A DNA stretch of 64,000 nt from an uncultured Clostridia bacterium (GTDB taxonomy: Bacteria; Bacillota; Clostridia; Christensenellales; Borkfalkiaceae). The position numbers were made by a program, and so were the translations under genes. Within the stretch, counting starts at the first letter, position 1. Each line of letters starts with the position of its first letter. Below, one piece after another: positions 53,562 through 61,789 of this stretch. The stretch is from assembly GCA_944363645.1 (NCBI GenBank), contig CALVUR010000007.1, positions 30,015 through 94,014 on the forward strand, in the 5' to 3' direction. The notes under the pieces were generated by a model. The model worked only from the letters and a program-made list of their open reading frames with translations. It had not been told where the DNA came from and searched no databases.

Positions 53562-55060
53562 TAACTATTGAACTTACGCCTTACGATAGTGAAGAAGTTG
53601 TTTTTGACCGTGCCAGCAAAAAGTTGGGCGTTCCCAAAAACAGCGTGGTTATTCGCAAAAAATCTATTGACGCAAGGCATAAAAACAACGTAAAAATCAT
53701 ATATTCTGTCGATATAAAAACTCAGCAAGAAAAGACTTACCAAACGATAGAAACAAATAAAAATGTGGTGGTAATCGGCACGGGTCCTGCGGGGCTATTT
53801 TGCGCACTTACCCTTGTCCGCCACGGCATAAAGCCCATTATTTTTGAACGTGGCGACACGGTAGAAAACCGTACAAAAAAGGTGGAAAGTTTTTGTAAAG
53901 GTGGTGCGTTAGACGTCAATTCAAACGTGCAGTTTGGTGAAGGCGGTGCAGGCACTTTTTCTGACGGAAAATTAAACACGGGTGTGAATAACGGGCTTAT
54001 AGCCCAAGTTTTGCAAGATTTTGTCGATTGTGGCGCACCAAAAGATATACTATATTTAGCCAAACCACATATCGGTAGCGACCGCTTAAAAACCACCATT
54101 ATAAACTTACGCAAAAAAATCGAGGCGCAAGGTGGTAGGTTTATTTTTAACACCACCGTTACCGATTTCAACTTTAAGGATAACAAAATTTATTCGGTAA
54201 CAGCCGGCGGTAATGATTACCCAGCCGACCTTGTAGTTTTGGCGGTTGGACACAGCGCAAGGGATACTTTTAACACCCTTTACAAAAAGGGCGTGTTAAT
54301 GGAAAGTAAAGAGTTCGCTGTCGGGCTTCGTATAGAGCAACTTCAAGACTTAATCAACGAAGACAGATACGGCAAGTTTAAAAACTTCAAAACTCTTCCG
54401 CCAGCCGACTACAAACTTGTAAGCCATGCCACAAACCGTAGTGTGTTCACATTTTGCATGTGCCCGGGCGGTGTTGTTATGCCGGCAACCAGTGAAGAAA
54501 ACGCCGTCGTTGTAAACGGCATGAGCAATTATTTAAGGGACGAAGTAAACGCAAACAGCGCAGTTATCGCTCAGGTCAAAAAAAGCGATTTTGCGTCATC
54601 AAGCCCGCTTGCCGGCATTGATTTTCAGCGCATGCTTGAAAGCCGTGCCTTTATTTTGGGCGGTAAAAATTATAATGCCCCCGTAATGCTCGCCAAAGAC
54701 TTTATAAACGGCGATAAACCAAAGGGGATAGAAAATGTTTTGCCCACGTATAGTCGTGGCTATACAGTAAGCGACCTTACAACCATTTTCCCAAAAGACA
54801 TTACCCAAAGTCTGCAAAAAGGACTTTTGGATATGGATGGCAAAATCAAAAACTTTGCTTCAAACGGCGCAATTTTGTCTGGTGTAGAATCTCGTACATC
54901 TTCCCCAATTCGCATTTTGCGTAACGAAAATATGCAAAGCGTAAGTCATCAAGGTCTGTATCCTTGTGGCGAAGGCTGTGGTTACGCTGGTGGCATCATG
55001 AGTGCCGCAATCGACGGTATTAGGGTGGGCGAAAGCCTTTTTCAAAGTTTAATTAAATAG
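53558..55060 (+). CDS. COG2509-type FAD-dependent dehydrogenase
   Basis: A flavoprotein of 500 residues. An N-terminal domain of about 65 residues (DARHKNNVKIIYSVDIKTQQ) precedes the nucleotide-binding NVVVIGTGPAGLFCALTLV and ERGDTVENRTKKV; the family motif VQFGEGGAGTFSDGKLNT follows, and the C-terminus has YPCGEGCGYAGGIMSAAIDG. Such proteins are widespread in Firmicutes but have no settled substrate. A translated repeat copy (NNGLIAQVLQDF) directly follows SDGKLNTGV. It overlaps the previous gene (ATGA), and the ATP-grasp gene follows after 7 bases. Confidence 0.9.
   Translation: MITIELTPYDSEEVVFDRASKKLGVPKNSVVIRKKSIDARHKNNVKIIYSVDIKTQQEKTYQTIETNKNVVVIGTGPAGLFCALTLVRHGIKPIIFERGDTVENRTKKVESFCKGGALDVNSNVQFGEGGAGTFSDGKLNTGVNNGLIAQVLQDFVDCGAPKDILYLAKPHIGSDRLKTTIINLRKKIEAQGGRFIFNTTVTDFNFKDNKIYSVTAGGNDYPADLVVLAVGHSARDTFNTLYKKGVLMESKEFAVGLRIEQLQDLINEDRYGKFKNFKTLPPADYKLVSHATNRSVFTFCMCPGGVVMPATSEENAVVVNGMSNYLRDEVNANSAVIAQVKKSDFASSSPLAGIDFQRMLESRAFILGGKNYNAPVMLAKDFINGDKPKGIENVLPTYSRGYTVSDLTTIFPKDITQSLQKGLLDMDGKIKNFASNGAILSGVESRTSSPIRILRNENMQSVSHQGLYPCGEGCGYAGGIMSAAIDGIRVGESLFQSLIK
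53987..54012 (+). repeat. Dispersed repeat copy 23, inside the COG2509 gene
   Basis: GAATAACGGGCTTATAGCCC then AAGTTTT. Translated as NNGLIAQVL. The right flank deviates (CCCAAGTTTT), as expected under coding constraint. Confidence 0.82.
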
Positions 55061-55067
55061 GTGATTT

Positions 55068-55940
55068 ATGAAAAAATGTGCAATCATCGCCAATGGTTAT
55101 TATCATGGCGATTCTTATATGGATCAAATAAATTCAATAACTTACGAACTTGAATTGTTAAATGTTTCCGTTGACCGTATTTATACCGATAAACTAATTG
55201 CCGGCATATCAAACTCTAACGTCCTTTCAGCCGTTGGCGATTACGATTTTATCGTGTTTTTGGACAAGGATATATACCTATCTCACATGCTCGAAAAGGC
55301 TGGTTATAATTTAGTAAACAGCGCAAGGTCAATAGAACTTTGCGACGACAAAATGAAGACATACGTGGTTTTGTCCAATAACGATATCAATATCCCAGAC
55401 ACCATTTCCGCACCACTAAACTATGCTAATATAGAAGATAATTTTTGTCTAAACGCTGAAAATTTATTAGGCTATCCTGTGGTTATAAAAGAAGTTTACG
55501 GCTCTATGGGCAAAAATGTTTACCTTGCAAAAAATCGGCAGGAACTAAAAGCAATAAGCGCAAAACTCACACATGTACCCTACTTATTCCAAAAATTCAT
55601 AGGTGTAGGCGGTGCTGATATCCGTGTTATTTTAATCGGCGGTAAGTGCGTTGGCGCAATGAAACGCCAAAACAATAACGATTTTAGATCTAATATCGAA
55701 CTCGGTGGTTTTGGTACTAAAATACAACTTACTGACGATTTAATCAATATTTGCGAAAAAACTGCAAGCGTTTTACAACTTGATTATTGCGGTATCGATA
55801 TTTTACAAGAAGGCGCAAAAAACTATGTTTGCGAAGTAAACAGTAACGCATTTTTTAAAGGTTTTAAAAGCGTAACAGGTATAAATGTTGCCAAACTTTA
55901 CGCTCAATTTTTGTACGAAAAATTTTACGGCAAAAACTAA
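55068..55940 (+). CDS. RimK-like ATP-grasp ligase
   Basis: ATP-grasp enzyme of 290 residues forming a carboxylate-amine bond. Seen: GYPVVIKEVYGSMGKNVYLA (ATP-binding lysine loop), DIRVILIGGKCVGAMKR, and the metal/ATP site YCGIDIL with CEVNSNAFFKGF. These match the RimK/glutamate-ligase group (LysX-, CofF- or RimK-like). The N-terminal domain has a Rossmann-like start ending DYDFIVFLDKDIY. It follows two flavoproteins as a likely operon. The substrate is unknown. A 14-base piece of the second dispersed motif is within it (55562-55575). Confidence 0.87.
   Translation: MKKCAIIANGYYHGDSYMDQINSITYELELLNVSVDRIYTDKLIAGISNSNVLSAVGDYDFIVFLDKDIYLSHMLEKAGYNLVNSARSIELCDDKMKTYVVLSNNDINIPDTISAPLNYANIEDNFCLNAENLLGYPVVIKEVYGSMGKNVYLAKNRQELKAISAKLTHVPYLFQKFIGVGGADIRVILIGGKCVGAMKRQNNNDFRSNIELGGFGTKIQLTDDLINICEKTASVLQLDYCGIDILQEGAKNYVCEVNSNAFFKGFKSVTGINVAKLYAQFLYEKFYGKN
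55562..55575 (+). repeat. Second dispersed motif, partial copy C (coding)
   Basis: AAAACTCACACATG, shared exactly with 18119-18132 and, inverted, 55997-56010. Encodes KLTHV. Confidence 0.45.
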
Positions 55941-55964
55941 AAATTAAATAATTTTAAATGGATA

Positions 55965-56022
55965 TAAAAAACGCTAAAATTCAATTTACATGCTACCATG
56001 TGTGAGTTTTAGCGTATTTTTT
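55965..56022. terminator. Terminator after the ATP-grasp gene, carrying the second dispersed motif
   Basis: ACGCTAAAA (55971-55979) pairs with TTTTAGCGT (56007-56015), with A- and T-rich flanks. The right arm and loop contain the exact inverse (55995-56012) of the 18-base motif found at 18116-18133. Confidence 0.75.
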
Positions 56023-56173
56023 GTTGTAAAATAGGCTAAAATTTAAAAAAAAGATTAACTAAATTATTCTAAATAAAAAGTTAAAATGCAAGTTTATTTG
56101 TCAAAATTTTTCCATATCTTTTGGTGTATTATCAATTACATTCAAAATTCAAAAAAATTTGTTCAAAATTAAC

Positions 56174-56202
56174 TTGCAAAAAAAGTCGAAAAATGTTATA
56201 AT
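56174..56202 (+). promoter_or_regulatory. Promoter of the MBL-fold / rho unit
   Basis: TTGCAA (56174-56179), 17-base spacer, TATAAT (56197-56202), 27 bases before the start codon. Confidence 0.82.
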
Positions 56203-56228
56203 ATGTAAAAAAATGACGAGGCAAAAAA

Positions 56229-56849
56229 ATGAAGATTACTTACTTAGGTCATTCATGTTTTTTGGTCGAAGGTTCATCATCCGTTCTTATCGATCCTTTC
56301 ACCGACATAGGCTATCCATTAAAAAGGGTAAAAGCCGACTATGTGCTTTGCACGCACGACCATTTTGACCACAACGCTTATCACTTGGTTGATTACGGCA
56401 AAAAAATCACTTACGATAGCGAAGATACAATCAAACAAATTGACCTTGTAAAAATCTCGTCTTATCATGACGAAGTGGGCGGTAAAAAGCGTGGCAAAAA
56501 CGTGATTTACAAGTTCACTATTGACGGCATAACCTTTACCCACCTTGGCGACTTAGGGGAAGATTTTAACATGGACTTGGTCGAAAAAATCGGCAAGACC
56601 GATGTTTTGTTTATCCCAATCGGTGGCGTTTACACAATCGATTATAAAGAAGCCACAAAGTACGCAAAAGCAATCAACCCCAAAATGATTGTACCCATGC
56701 ACTTTAAAACTTTGCGCTCAACCGTACAGGTTGCCGACAACAAATATTTTTTGCAAAATTTTGACAACGTAATTAAATTACAAACCACCACCTTAAACTT
56801 TGATAAAATTGAAGGCGGTGTTTACTTGTTTGACCATTCAAACTTTTAG
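56229..56849 (+). CDS. MBL-fold metallo-hydrolase
   Basis: A 206-residue protein of the UlaG-like subgroup. Opens MKITYLGHSCFLVEGSSSVL, with the metal motif THDHFDHNAYHLVD (HxHxDH), FTHLGDLG and IVPMHFKT supplying further ligands. Residue positions of the zinc ligands are about 42-47, 106-109 and 153-156. GAGG precedes ATG. Substrate cannot be told from sequence. It is followed after 12 bases by rho, so they are likely cotranscribed. Confidence 0.92.
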   Translation: MKITYLGHSCFLVEGSSSVLIDPFTDIGYPLKRVKADYVLCTHDHFDHNAYHLVDYGKKITYDSEDTIKQIDLVKISSYHDEVGGKKRGKNVIYKFTIDGITFTHLGDLGEDFNMDLVEKIGKTDVLFIPIGGVYTIDYKEATKYAKAINPKMIVPMHFKTLRSTVQVADNKYFLQNFDNVIKLQTTTLNFDKIEGGVYLFDHSNF

Positions 56850-56861
56850 GTAAGGGGTACT

Positions 56862-58154
56862 ATGTTAGACATTTACGAAAGTTATACAATATCAGAACTC
56901 CGCACACTGCTACAAAGCATGGGCGGTGCGCCCGGCAATAAGAAAAAGGGCGAACTCATTGAAGAGATTATAAAAATCAAACAAGGCGAAATCACACCCG
57001 TAAGGTCAAACCGTGGCAGACCGTCCACAAAGGCGAAAAGGGTAATAAGTGATTCAAGTATCGCAGTCCTAAACGACATAAACACCGATGACGAAGTTTC
57101 AGTTGAAGGCATTTTAAGCGTAACCCCTTTATCTTTGGTCGGCTTAAACTTTTTACCAAAAGTTCCCACTTGCCTTGTTTCGCCACAATTTGTCCAAGAT
57201 TATAACTTAATCGTTGGCGACAAAATAACGGGCACAATGCTTTTAAACAAAAGCCTAAATGTTTACGAACTCGTTTGCATTTTAAAAATAAACGATGCCG
57301 AACCTAAAAAGGGCGAAAGGCAAAATTATTTTAATCAAGAAATTTTACCAATCACACAAAAAATTACAGTTTCCATAACGGACAGCGTAACGCTTAAACT
57401 TATCGATCTATTCTGCCCAATCGCAAAAGGGCAAAGGTCACTTATTTACGGCGCAAGTAACACGGGTAAAACTTCAATTTTAAAAGAACTTATAAATGCA
57501 ATTTTGGTAAGTGAAAAATCGCTTTTCGTCGCACTCATCGATCAGCGCCCAGAAGACGTTTCAAGTGTAAAGCATTCTTCCGCCGGTGGCATAATTAACT
57601 ACACCACCTTTGATATGGGTACAGATTGCCACATAACTCTTGCCGAAACAACTGTTAATCGTGCCGTAAGTTTGGCAACAGAAGGCAAAAATGTAGTTGT
57701 TATTTTGGACGGCGTAAACAAACTTGTTAAGGCTTACTTTGCTAAACTTGGCGACATGCAAAAAGCCCTTTTAAGCGTTAAAAAACTTTTATCTGTCGCT
57801 TTAAATAAAAAGGGCGCAAGCATTACAATTTTGTCATTTTGTAACATTGAAGACACCGACGAAGATAATATGATTTTAGACGAGTTAAAGTCCGTTTCAA
57901 ATATGATAATTTGTTTAGATCAAATGCTTAGCAAAAACCGCATTTATCCAGCAATCAATTTAAATCATTGCGAATGTAAAAACATTTACGAAATCTTAAA
58001 TGGCGACATTGTTTGCTATGATTTGATTTATAAAATTTTGGCAATCAACCCATTAAAGAATGCCGAAATTATAAGATTATTGCAAAAACACATCTTCTCT
58101 GATAGGCTAAAAGACCGCCTTCAAGAACTTCTACTTTTAACCGAAAATGGTTGA
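56862..58154 (+). CDS. rho: Divergent transcription termination factor Rho
   Basis: RNA-dependent helicase that ends transcripts. The N-terminal Rho_N helical domain (TISELRTLLQSMGG), a cold-shock-like RNA domain (about 85-130: GILSVTPLSLVGLNFLP, SPQFVQDYNL) and the ATPase are recognisable. However, Walker A is GASNTGKTS instead of GxxKAGKT, Walker B region is VVILDGVNKLVKAY for LLDSITRLARAY, and the region matching the arginine-finger segment NRSGTRKEEL reads NLNHCECKNIYEIL with no arginine. R in NRIYPAI remains. Length of 430 is normal. Its stop codon lies in a repeat copy. Confidence 0.88.
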   Translation: MLDIYESYTISELRTLLQSMGGAPGNKKKGELIEEIIKIKQGEITPVRSNRGRPSTKAKRVISDSSIAVLNDINTDDEVSVEGILSVTPLSLVGLNFLPKVPTCLVSPQFVQDYNLIVGDKITGTMLLNKSLNVYELVCILKINDAEPKKGERQNYFNQEILPITQKITVSITDSVTLKLIDLFCPIAKGQRSLIYGASNTGKTSILKELINAILVSEKSLFVALIDQRPEDVSSVKHSSAGGIINYTTFDMGTDCHITLAETTVNRAVSLATEGKNVVVILDGVNKLVKAYFAKLGDMQKALLSVKKLLSVALNKKGASITILSFCNIEDTDEDNMILDELKSVSNMIICLDQMLSKNRIYPAINLNHCECKNIYEILNGDIVCYDLIYKILAINPLKNAEIIRLLQKHIFSDRLKDRLQELLLLTENG

Positions 58155-58178
58155 TAACGGGCTTATAGCCCCACTTTT
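58144..58178 (+). repeat. Dispersed repeat copy 24, at the rho 3' end
   Basis: AAAATGGT, core TGATAACGGGCTTATAG, CCCCACTTTTAT. The TGA is the rho stop codon, and the right end reaches the stop of the convergent amidotransferase gene, so it occupies the whole junction. Confidence 0.93.
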
Positions 58179-58767
58179 ATAACAATTTTGCAAAATACTG
58201 AAACAGTTTTTGCCCTTTAAAGCCCATCCTTTCTGGGTGAAACTGCGTAAGCAAAATGTTTTTATAAGTTAAGCATTCAATAACGCCATCTAAAGCCACG
58301 CTGTTTACAGTAAATTGTTTATCAAAAGATGAAACTATTTGATGATGTGCGCTATTTACTTGTAATTTTTCCCCAAAAATGTTATATATTGTTGTGTTGG
58401 GTATGTTTTTCACAAGGTGAAACCTATCTTTGCCATTTATTTGGCTGTGGTTTTTCACATCTTGGTTAAGTTTACCCCTAAAAAATACGTTTACAAGTTG
58501 CATCCCACGGCAAATGCCAAAAATCGGTTTGTGCTTGCAAAGGTATTTTTTTACGTAAAATAATTCCAACATATCCCGTGTTTTATCTATGCCATGCGCA
58601 CTTATGTTTGGGCAGTCATATAGGCTCGGCAAAATATCGCCACCACCCGTTAAAATAAGCCCATCACAATCGCAATTTATGTCAAGACAAGGGGTAATGT
58701 GTGCGGTTTTTAACGCATTTAGGTAATTTATTTTGGGGTATAAAACTAAAACTTTTTTACTCATCAA
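58177..58767 (-). CDS. Class I glutamine amidotransferase-like hydrolase (PuuD-type)
   Basis: A 196-residue protein with the gamma-glutamyl hydrolase fold. The nucleophile Cys is in GICRGMQLVNVFF, the catalytic His/Glu in LTQFHPERMG, and the substrate region ILTGGGDILPSLYD near the N-terminus is typical of gamma-glutamyl-GABA hydrolases (peptidase C26). It is shorter than the usual about 240, lacking some N-terminal segment. Convergent with rho; divergent from the nucleosidase with 37 bases between starts. Likely removes a gamma-glutamyl group from an unknown compound. Confidence 0.87.
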   Translation of the reverse strand: MMSKKVLVLYPKINYLNALKTAHITPCLDINCDCDGLILTGGGDILPSLYDCPNISAHGIDKTRDMLELFYVKKYLCKHKPIFGICRGMQLVNVFFRGKLNQDVKNHSQINGKDRFHLVKNIPNTTIYNIFGEKLQVNSAHHQIVSSFDKQFTVNSVALDGVIECLTYKNILLTQFHPERMGFKGQKLFQYFAKLL

Positions 58768-58804
58768 AGATATAATATGAAATCTATTAAATTTAGGTGC
58801 AAAA

Positions 58805-59491
58805 ATGAAAAATATCGGTATTATTACTGCGCTTGAAAAAGAGTCAAGTCAACTTGAACAAATTTTAGGAAAACCTTTAAAAACCGACCTATACGGGCAC
58901 TTTTTGGTTAAAACTTACCATTCAAACGGTAAAAATATATATATGGTAAACAGTGGTGTTGGTCAAATTTTGGCAAGTGCCGCAACCCAACTTATCATTG
59001 AACTTTACAAGGTCGATTTGGTCATAAATTACGGTTTTGCAGGTGCAAACAGCACCTTTAAAATAGGCGATACAGCGGTAATCATGGGGGTATGTCATTA
59101 CGAATTCGATACTTCCGCCGTTGATAACTGCAAACCAGCCCACTATACCGACTTATTTGATAGTCAAATCATCGCAACAAACAAACTTATGCAAGATTTT
59201 TGCCTTAACCATATTGTTGGCAGTAAACCTGCAATTTTGGCTTCTGGCGACAAGTTTGTGTGCGATAACAATGTTAAAAAACAATTATTCGATAGTTACG
59301 GCGCAACCGTTTACGATATGGAAGGCGCGGCAATTACAATCATTACAAGGCTTAACAATATTCCCCAAATTTTAATCAAGGTTATCTCTGATTCGAACGA
59401 TAGCAGTGAATATTGTAACTTTGTTGAACTTGTCCAAAAAACACAAATTGATTTTGCAAATTTTGTACAGCAAATTTTAAACAATTTATAA
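58805..59491 (+). CDS. mtnN: 5'-methylthioadenosine/S-adenosylhomocysteine nucleosidase
   Basis: Cleaves MTA and SAH to adenine and a thioribose. It has the N-terminal IGIITALEKESSQLEQIL (general acid region Glu), GVGQILASAATQLIIELY, NYGFAGA, and the substrate Glu in VYDMEGAAI, followed by KVISDSND with the catalytic Asp. Length 228 is normal. The signature supports MTA/SAH nucleosidase over purine phosphorylase. No SAM-cycle genes adjoin. The ATG has little ribosome-site evidence because the upstream gap is only 37 bases. Confidence 0.92.
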   Translation: MKNIGIITALEKESSQLEQILGKPLKTDLYGHFLVKTYHSNGKNIYMVNSGVGQILASAATQLIIELYKVDLVINYGFAGANSTFKIGDTAVIMGVCHYEFDTSAVDNCKPAHYTDLFDSQIIATNKLMQDFCLNHIVGSKPAILASGDKFVCDNNVKKQLFDSYGATVYDMEGAAITIITRLNNIPQILIKVISDSNDSSEYCNFVELVQKTQIDFANFVQQILNNL

Positions 59492-59543
59492 TTGGCTTTT
59501 ACAATAGTTTAATAAATTTTTAATTAAAATAAAGAAGGAAAAA

Positions 59544-60857
59544 ATGATTCCAGCAGTGATTATTGCCACGCTAACTTGCGTGGCACTTATTGTGGTAGTT
59601 TTATTAAAACCACAAATTCAAATTGCACACCACAACATAAACATTTACGCAGAAATTCCACTTATCGGCGCATTTGCTGTGCTTATTATCGGCGTTTTAA
59701 AAGTCGGCACGGTCGCAGATAGTTTTATATCAAATTCCGTATCAAACCCAATTAAAATAATCGTTTTGTTTATTTCCATGAGTTTGATGTCAGTTTTACT
59801 TGACGAAACGGGCTTTTTTGAATATGTTGCAGTAAAAATTTCCCAGCGTGCAGGGGATAGTCAAATAAAAATTTTCGTTGCTTTTTACATAACAATTTCC
59901 ATCTTAACGGTGTTCACGTCCAATGACGTAGTCATTTTAACCTTTACACCCTTTATTTGTCAGTTTTGTAAAAAGGTCAATGTCGATCCCGTTCCTTATG
60001 TTATAAGCGAGTTTGTTGCCGCAAACACATGGAGTTTGCTCTTTTTAATCGGCAACCCCACAAATGTATTTTTATCACAAGCAAACGGCATAACTTTTAC
60101 CGCATACTTTTTAAGGATGTGGCTTCCAACCCTTTTTTGCGGTATATCTTCCTTTGTTACCCTTTATTTGTTGTTTAGAAAAAAACTTAAAAAACCCGTC
60201 TATAGGTCGGTTATCGACATAAAATTGCAGGATAAGACAACCACTTTTATTACATTAGGTTTTCTTCTTATCTGCACACTTTTAATCGCTCTTTCATCTT
60301 ACATAAATTTAGAAATGTGGTATATCGCACTCAGTATGACAATTTTGCTTTATATCACAGTGCTAATTATAAAATCTATTCGCCACCAAAAAAAGACCAT
60401 CCTTGCGCACTCATTAACACGTGCACCATGGCAAATGTTACCACTTGTTTTGGGCATGTTCGTCATCGTTTTATCCCTTGTAAACACTGGCGTAACGCAA
60501 AAAGTTGCATCTTTTATCGGCGAAGGTCAGCCAATTATAAAGTACGGTATTCTTTCAACTCTTTTTTCCAACTTGACAAATAACATTCCTATGAGTGTTT
60601 TATTTTCTTCAATCGTTGGTGAAATCTCAAACCAAGCCGTTTTAAATAGGGCAGTTTACGCCACAATAATCGGCTCAAACATCGGCGCATTTTTGACACC
60701 ACTCGGCGCACTTGCCGGGCTTATGTTTACACAAATTGTAAAGTGCTATTACAAAGATTTTGGCTTTTTAAAATTTATAAAATATGGCACGGTCGTTGCG
60801 CTCATATCCCTCGTTTTCGGGCTTATAGGCCTACATTTAAGTTTTTTACTCTTTTAA
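59544..60857 (+). CDS. ArsB/NhaD-superfamily (SLC13-like) permease
   Basis: A 437-residue membrane protein with about 11-12 hydrophobic segments. Two pseudo-symmetric motifs are visible: FTSNDVVILTFTPFICQFCK with AANTWSLLFLIGNPTNVFLS in the first half, and SNLTNNIPMSVLFSSIVGE with TIIGSNIGAFLTPLGALAG in the second, typical of the ion transporter superfamily. It may move arsenite, a dicarboxylate or Na+/H+; no ars genes are adjacent. AGAAGGAAAA precedes ATG. A partial repeat core is found near its C-terminus (FGLIGLHL). Confidence 0.88.
   Translation: MIPAVIIATLTCVALIVVVLLKPQIQIAHHNINIYAEIPLIGAFAVLIIGVLKVGTVADSFISNSVSNPIKIIVLFISMSLMSVLLDETGFFEYVAVKISQRAGDSQIKIFVAFYITISILTVFTSNDVVILTFTPFICQFCKKVNVDPVPYVISEFVAANTWSLLFLIGNPTNVFLSQANGITFTAYFLRMWLPTLFCGISSFVTLYLLFRKKLKKPVYRSVIDIKLQDKTTTFITLGFLLICTLLIALSSYINLEMWYIALSMTILLYITVLIIKSIRHQKKTILAHSLTRAPWQMLPLVLGMFVIVLSLVNTGVTQKVASFIGEGQPIIKYGILSTLFSNLTNNIPMSVLFSSIVGEISNQAVLNRAVYATIIGSNIGAFLTPLGALAGLMFTQIVKCYYKDFGFLKFIKYGTVVALISLVFGLIGLHLSFLLF
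60817..60832 (+). repeat. Partial repeat core inside the permease gene
   Basis: TCGGGCTTATAGGCCT: eleven core bases, translated FGLIGL in a membrane helix. May be chance or a decayed copy; another weak variant lies at 60197-60220. Confidence 0.4.
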
Positions 60858-61010
60858 TTTGGCGTTTTTAAAGGGCTAAATTTAAGGCAAAATATTTAAA
60901 TTTTTTAAGGCGCAAAAAAGTTAAAACGATAAAAATTTGAAAGATAAAATATAGGCTTTTTTCATATTTTAAAGTCAAGTTTAATACTTATATGAATAGG
61001 AACTTTAAAT

Positions 61011-61721
61011 ATGAAAAAACTAACTATAAAAAGCGCAAGACTAATTGCGGTTACACTAAGTTTAATAATGGTAATCGGTCTTGCACTTTTTTGCTTTTTG
61101 CACCCAACCGCCGTTACAATCGTCAGTGGCGAATCTTACGCCCCCATTTATAAGGGTAGCGAAAAAGAACCAAAGGTTGCGCTCATGTTTAATGTGTACG
61201 AAAACGCCCAAGTCGTAAACGGCATACTCGACACCTTAAATAGTTACAATGTAAAGGCAACATTTTTTGTGGGCGGTTGCTGGGCTGATGACAATACCGA
61301 TACGGTAAAGCGCATTTTAAGCGAAGGCCATTCGCTCGGTAATCACGGTTTTTTCCACATCAACCATAAAAAGGCATCCGAAGCCCAAAACTTAAGCGAA
61401 ATAAAAAACACCCACACCTTAATTTACCATATGACAGGACATACTATGACGCTTTTTGCTCCGCCTTCCGGGGCGTTCAGCAAAACTACGTTAAAGGTCG
61501 CCGAAAAGTTAGGGTATAAAACTATAATGTGGTCAAAAGACACAATCGATTGGCGTGACAGCGATTTGTCGCTAATTGTTAAACGTGCCACTGCTATTGA
61601 AAACGGTGATTTTATTTTGATGCACCCCAAGCCCCACACCTTAAAGGCTTTACCACAAATTTTAGATTATTATAAGGAGAAGGGCATTACGCCCGTTACG
61701 GTAGACAACTTGATTTTGTAA
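61011..61721 (+). CDS. YlxY-like polysaccharide deacetylase with altered first motif
   Basis: A 236-residue exported NodB-domain protein with an N-terminal membrane anchor (about 10-33). The first NodB motif, usually TFDDG, reads LMFNVYEN, losing the catalytic/metal Asp pair; the metal His pair is in GNHGFFHINH, APPSG matches motif 3 and LMHPK motif 5. Bacillus YlxY has a similar divergence, and, as there, an M16 peptidase gene follows, so I assign it as YlxY-like by context. It may be non-catalytic or use a different ligand set. Associated with sporulation in Bacillus. Confidence 0.85.
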   Translation: MKKLTIKSARLIAVTLSLIMVIGLALFCFLHPTAVTIVSGESYAPIYKGSEKEPKVALMFNVYENAQVVNGILDTLNSYNVKATFFVGGCWADDNTDTVKRILSEGHSLGNHGFFHINHKKASEAQNLSEIKNTHTLIYHMTGHTMTLFAPPSGAFSKTTLKVAEKLGYKTIMWSKDTIDWRDSDLSLIVKRATAIENGDFILMHPKPHTLKALPQILDYYKEKGITPVTVDNLIL

Positions 61722-61789
61722 GTTTTGCACGCAAACAAACGCTAAAAAAAAAGCAAAACTTGTTAAATAATCGCTACCAAAAAGAAAAT

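Noticed and set aside
60197..60220. CCGTCTATAGGTCGGTTATC in the permease gene as a repeat copy
   Set aside because: Too many mismatches in the core; noted only as a weak variant.
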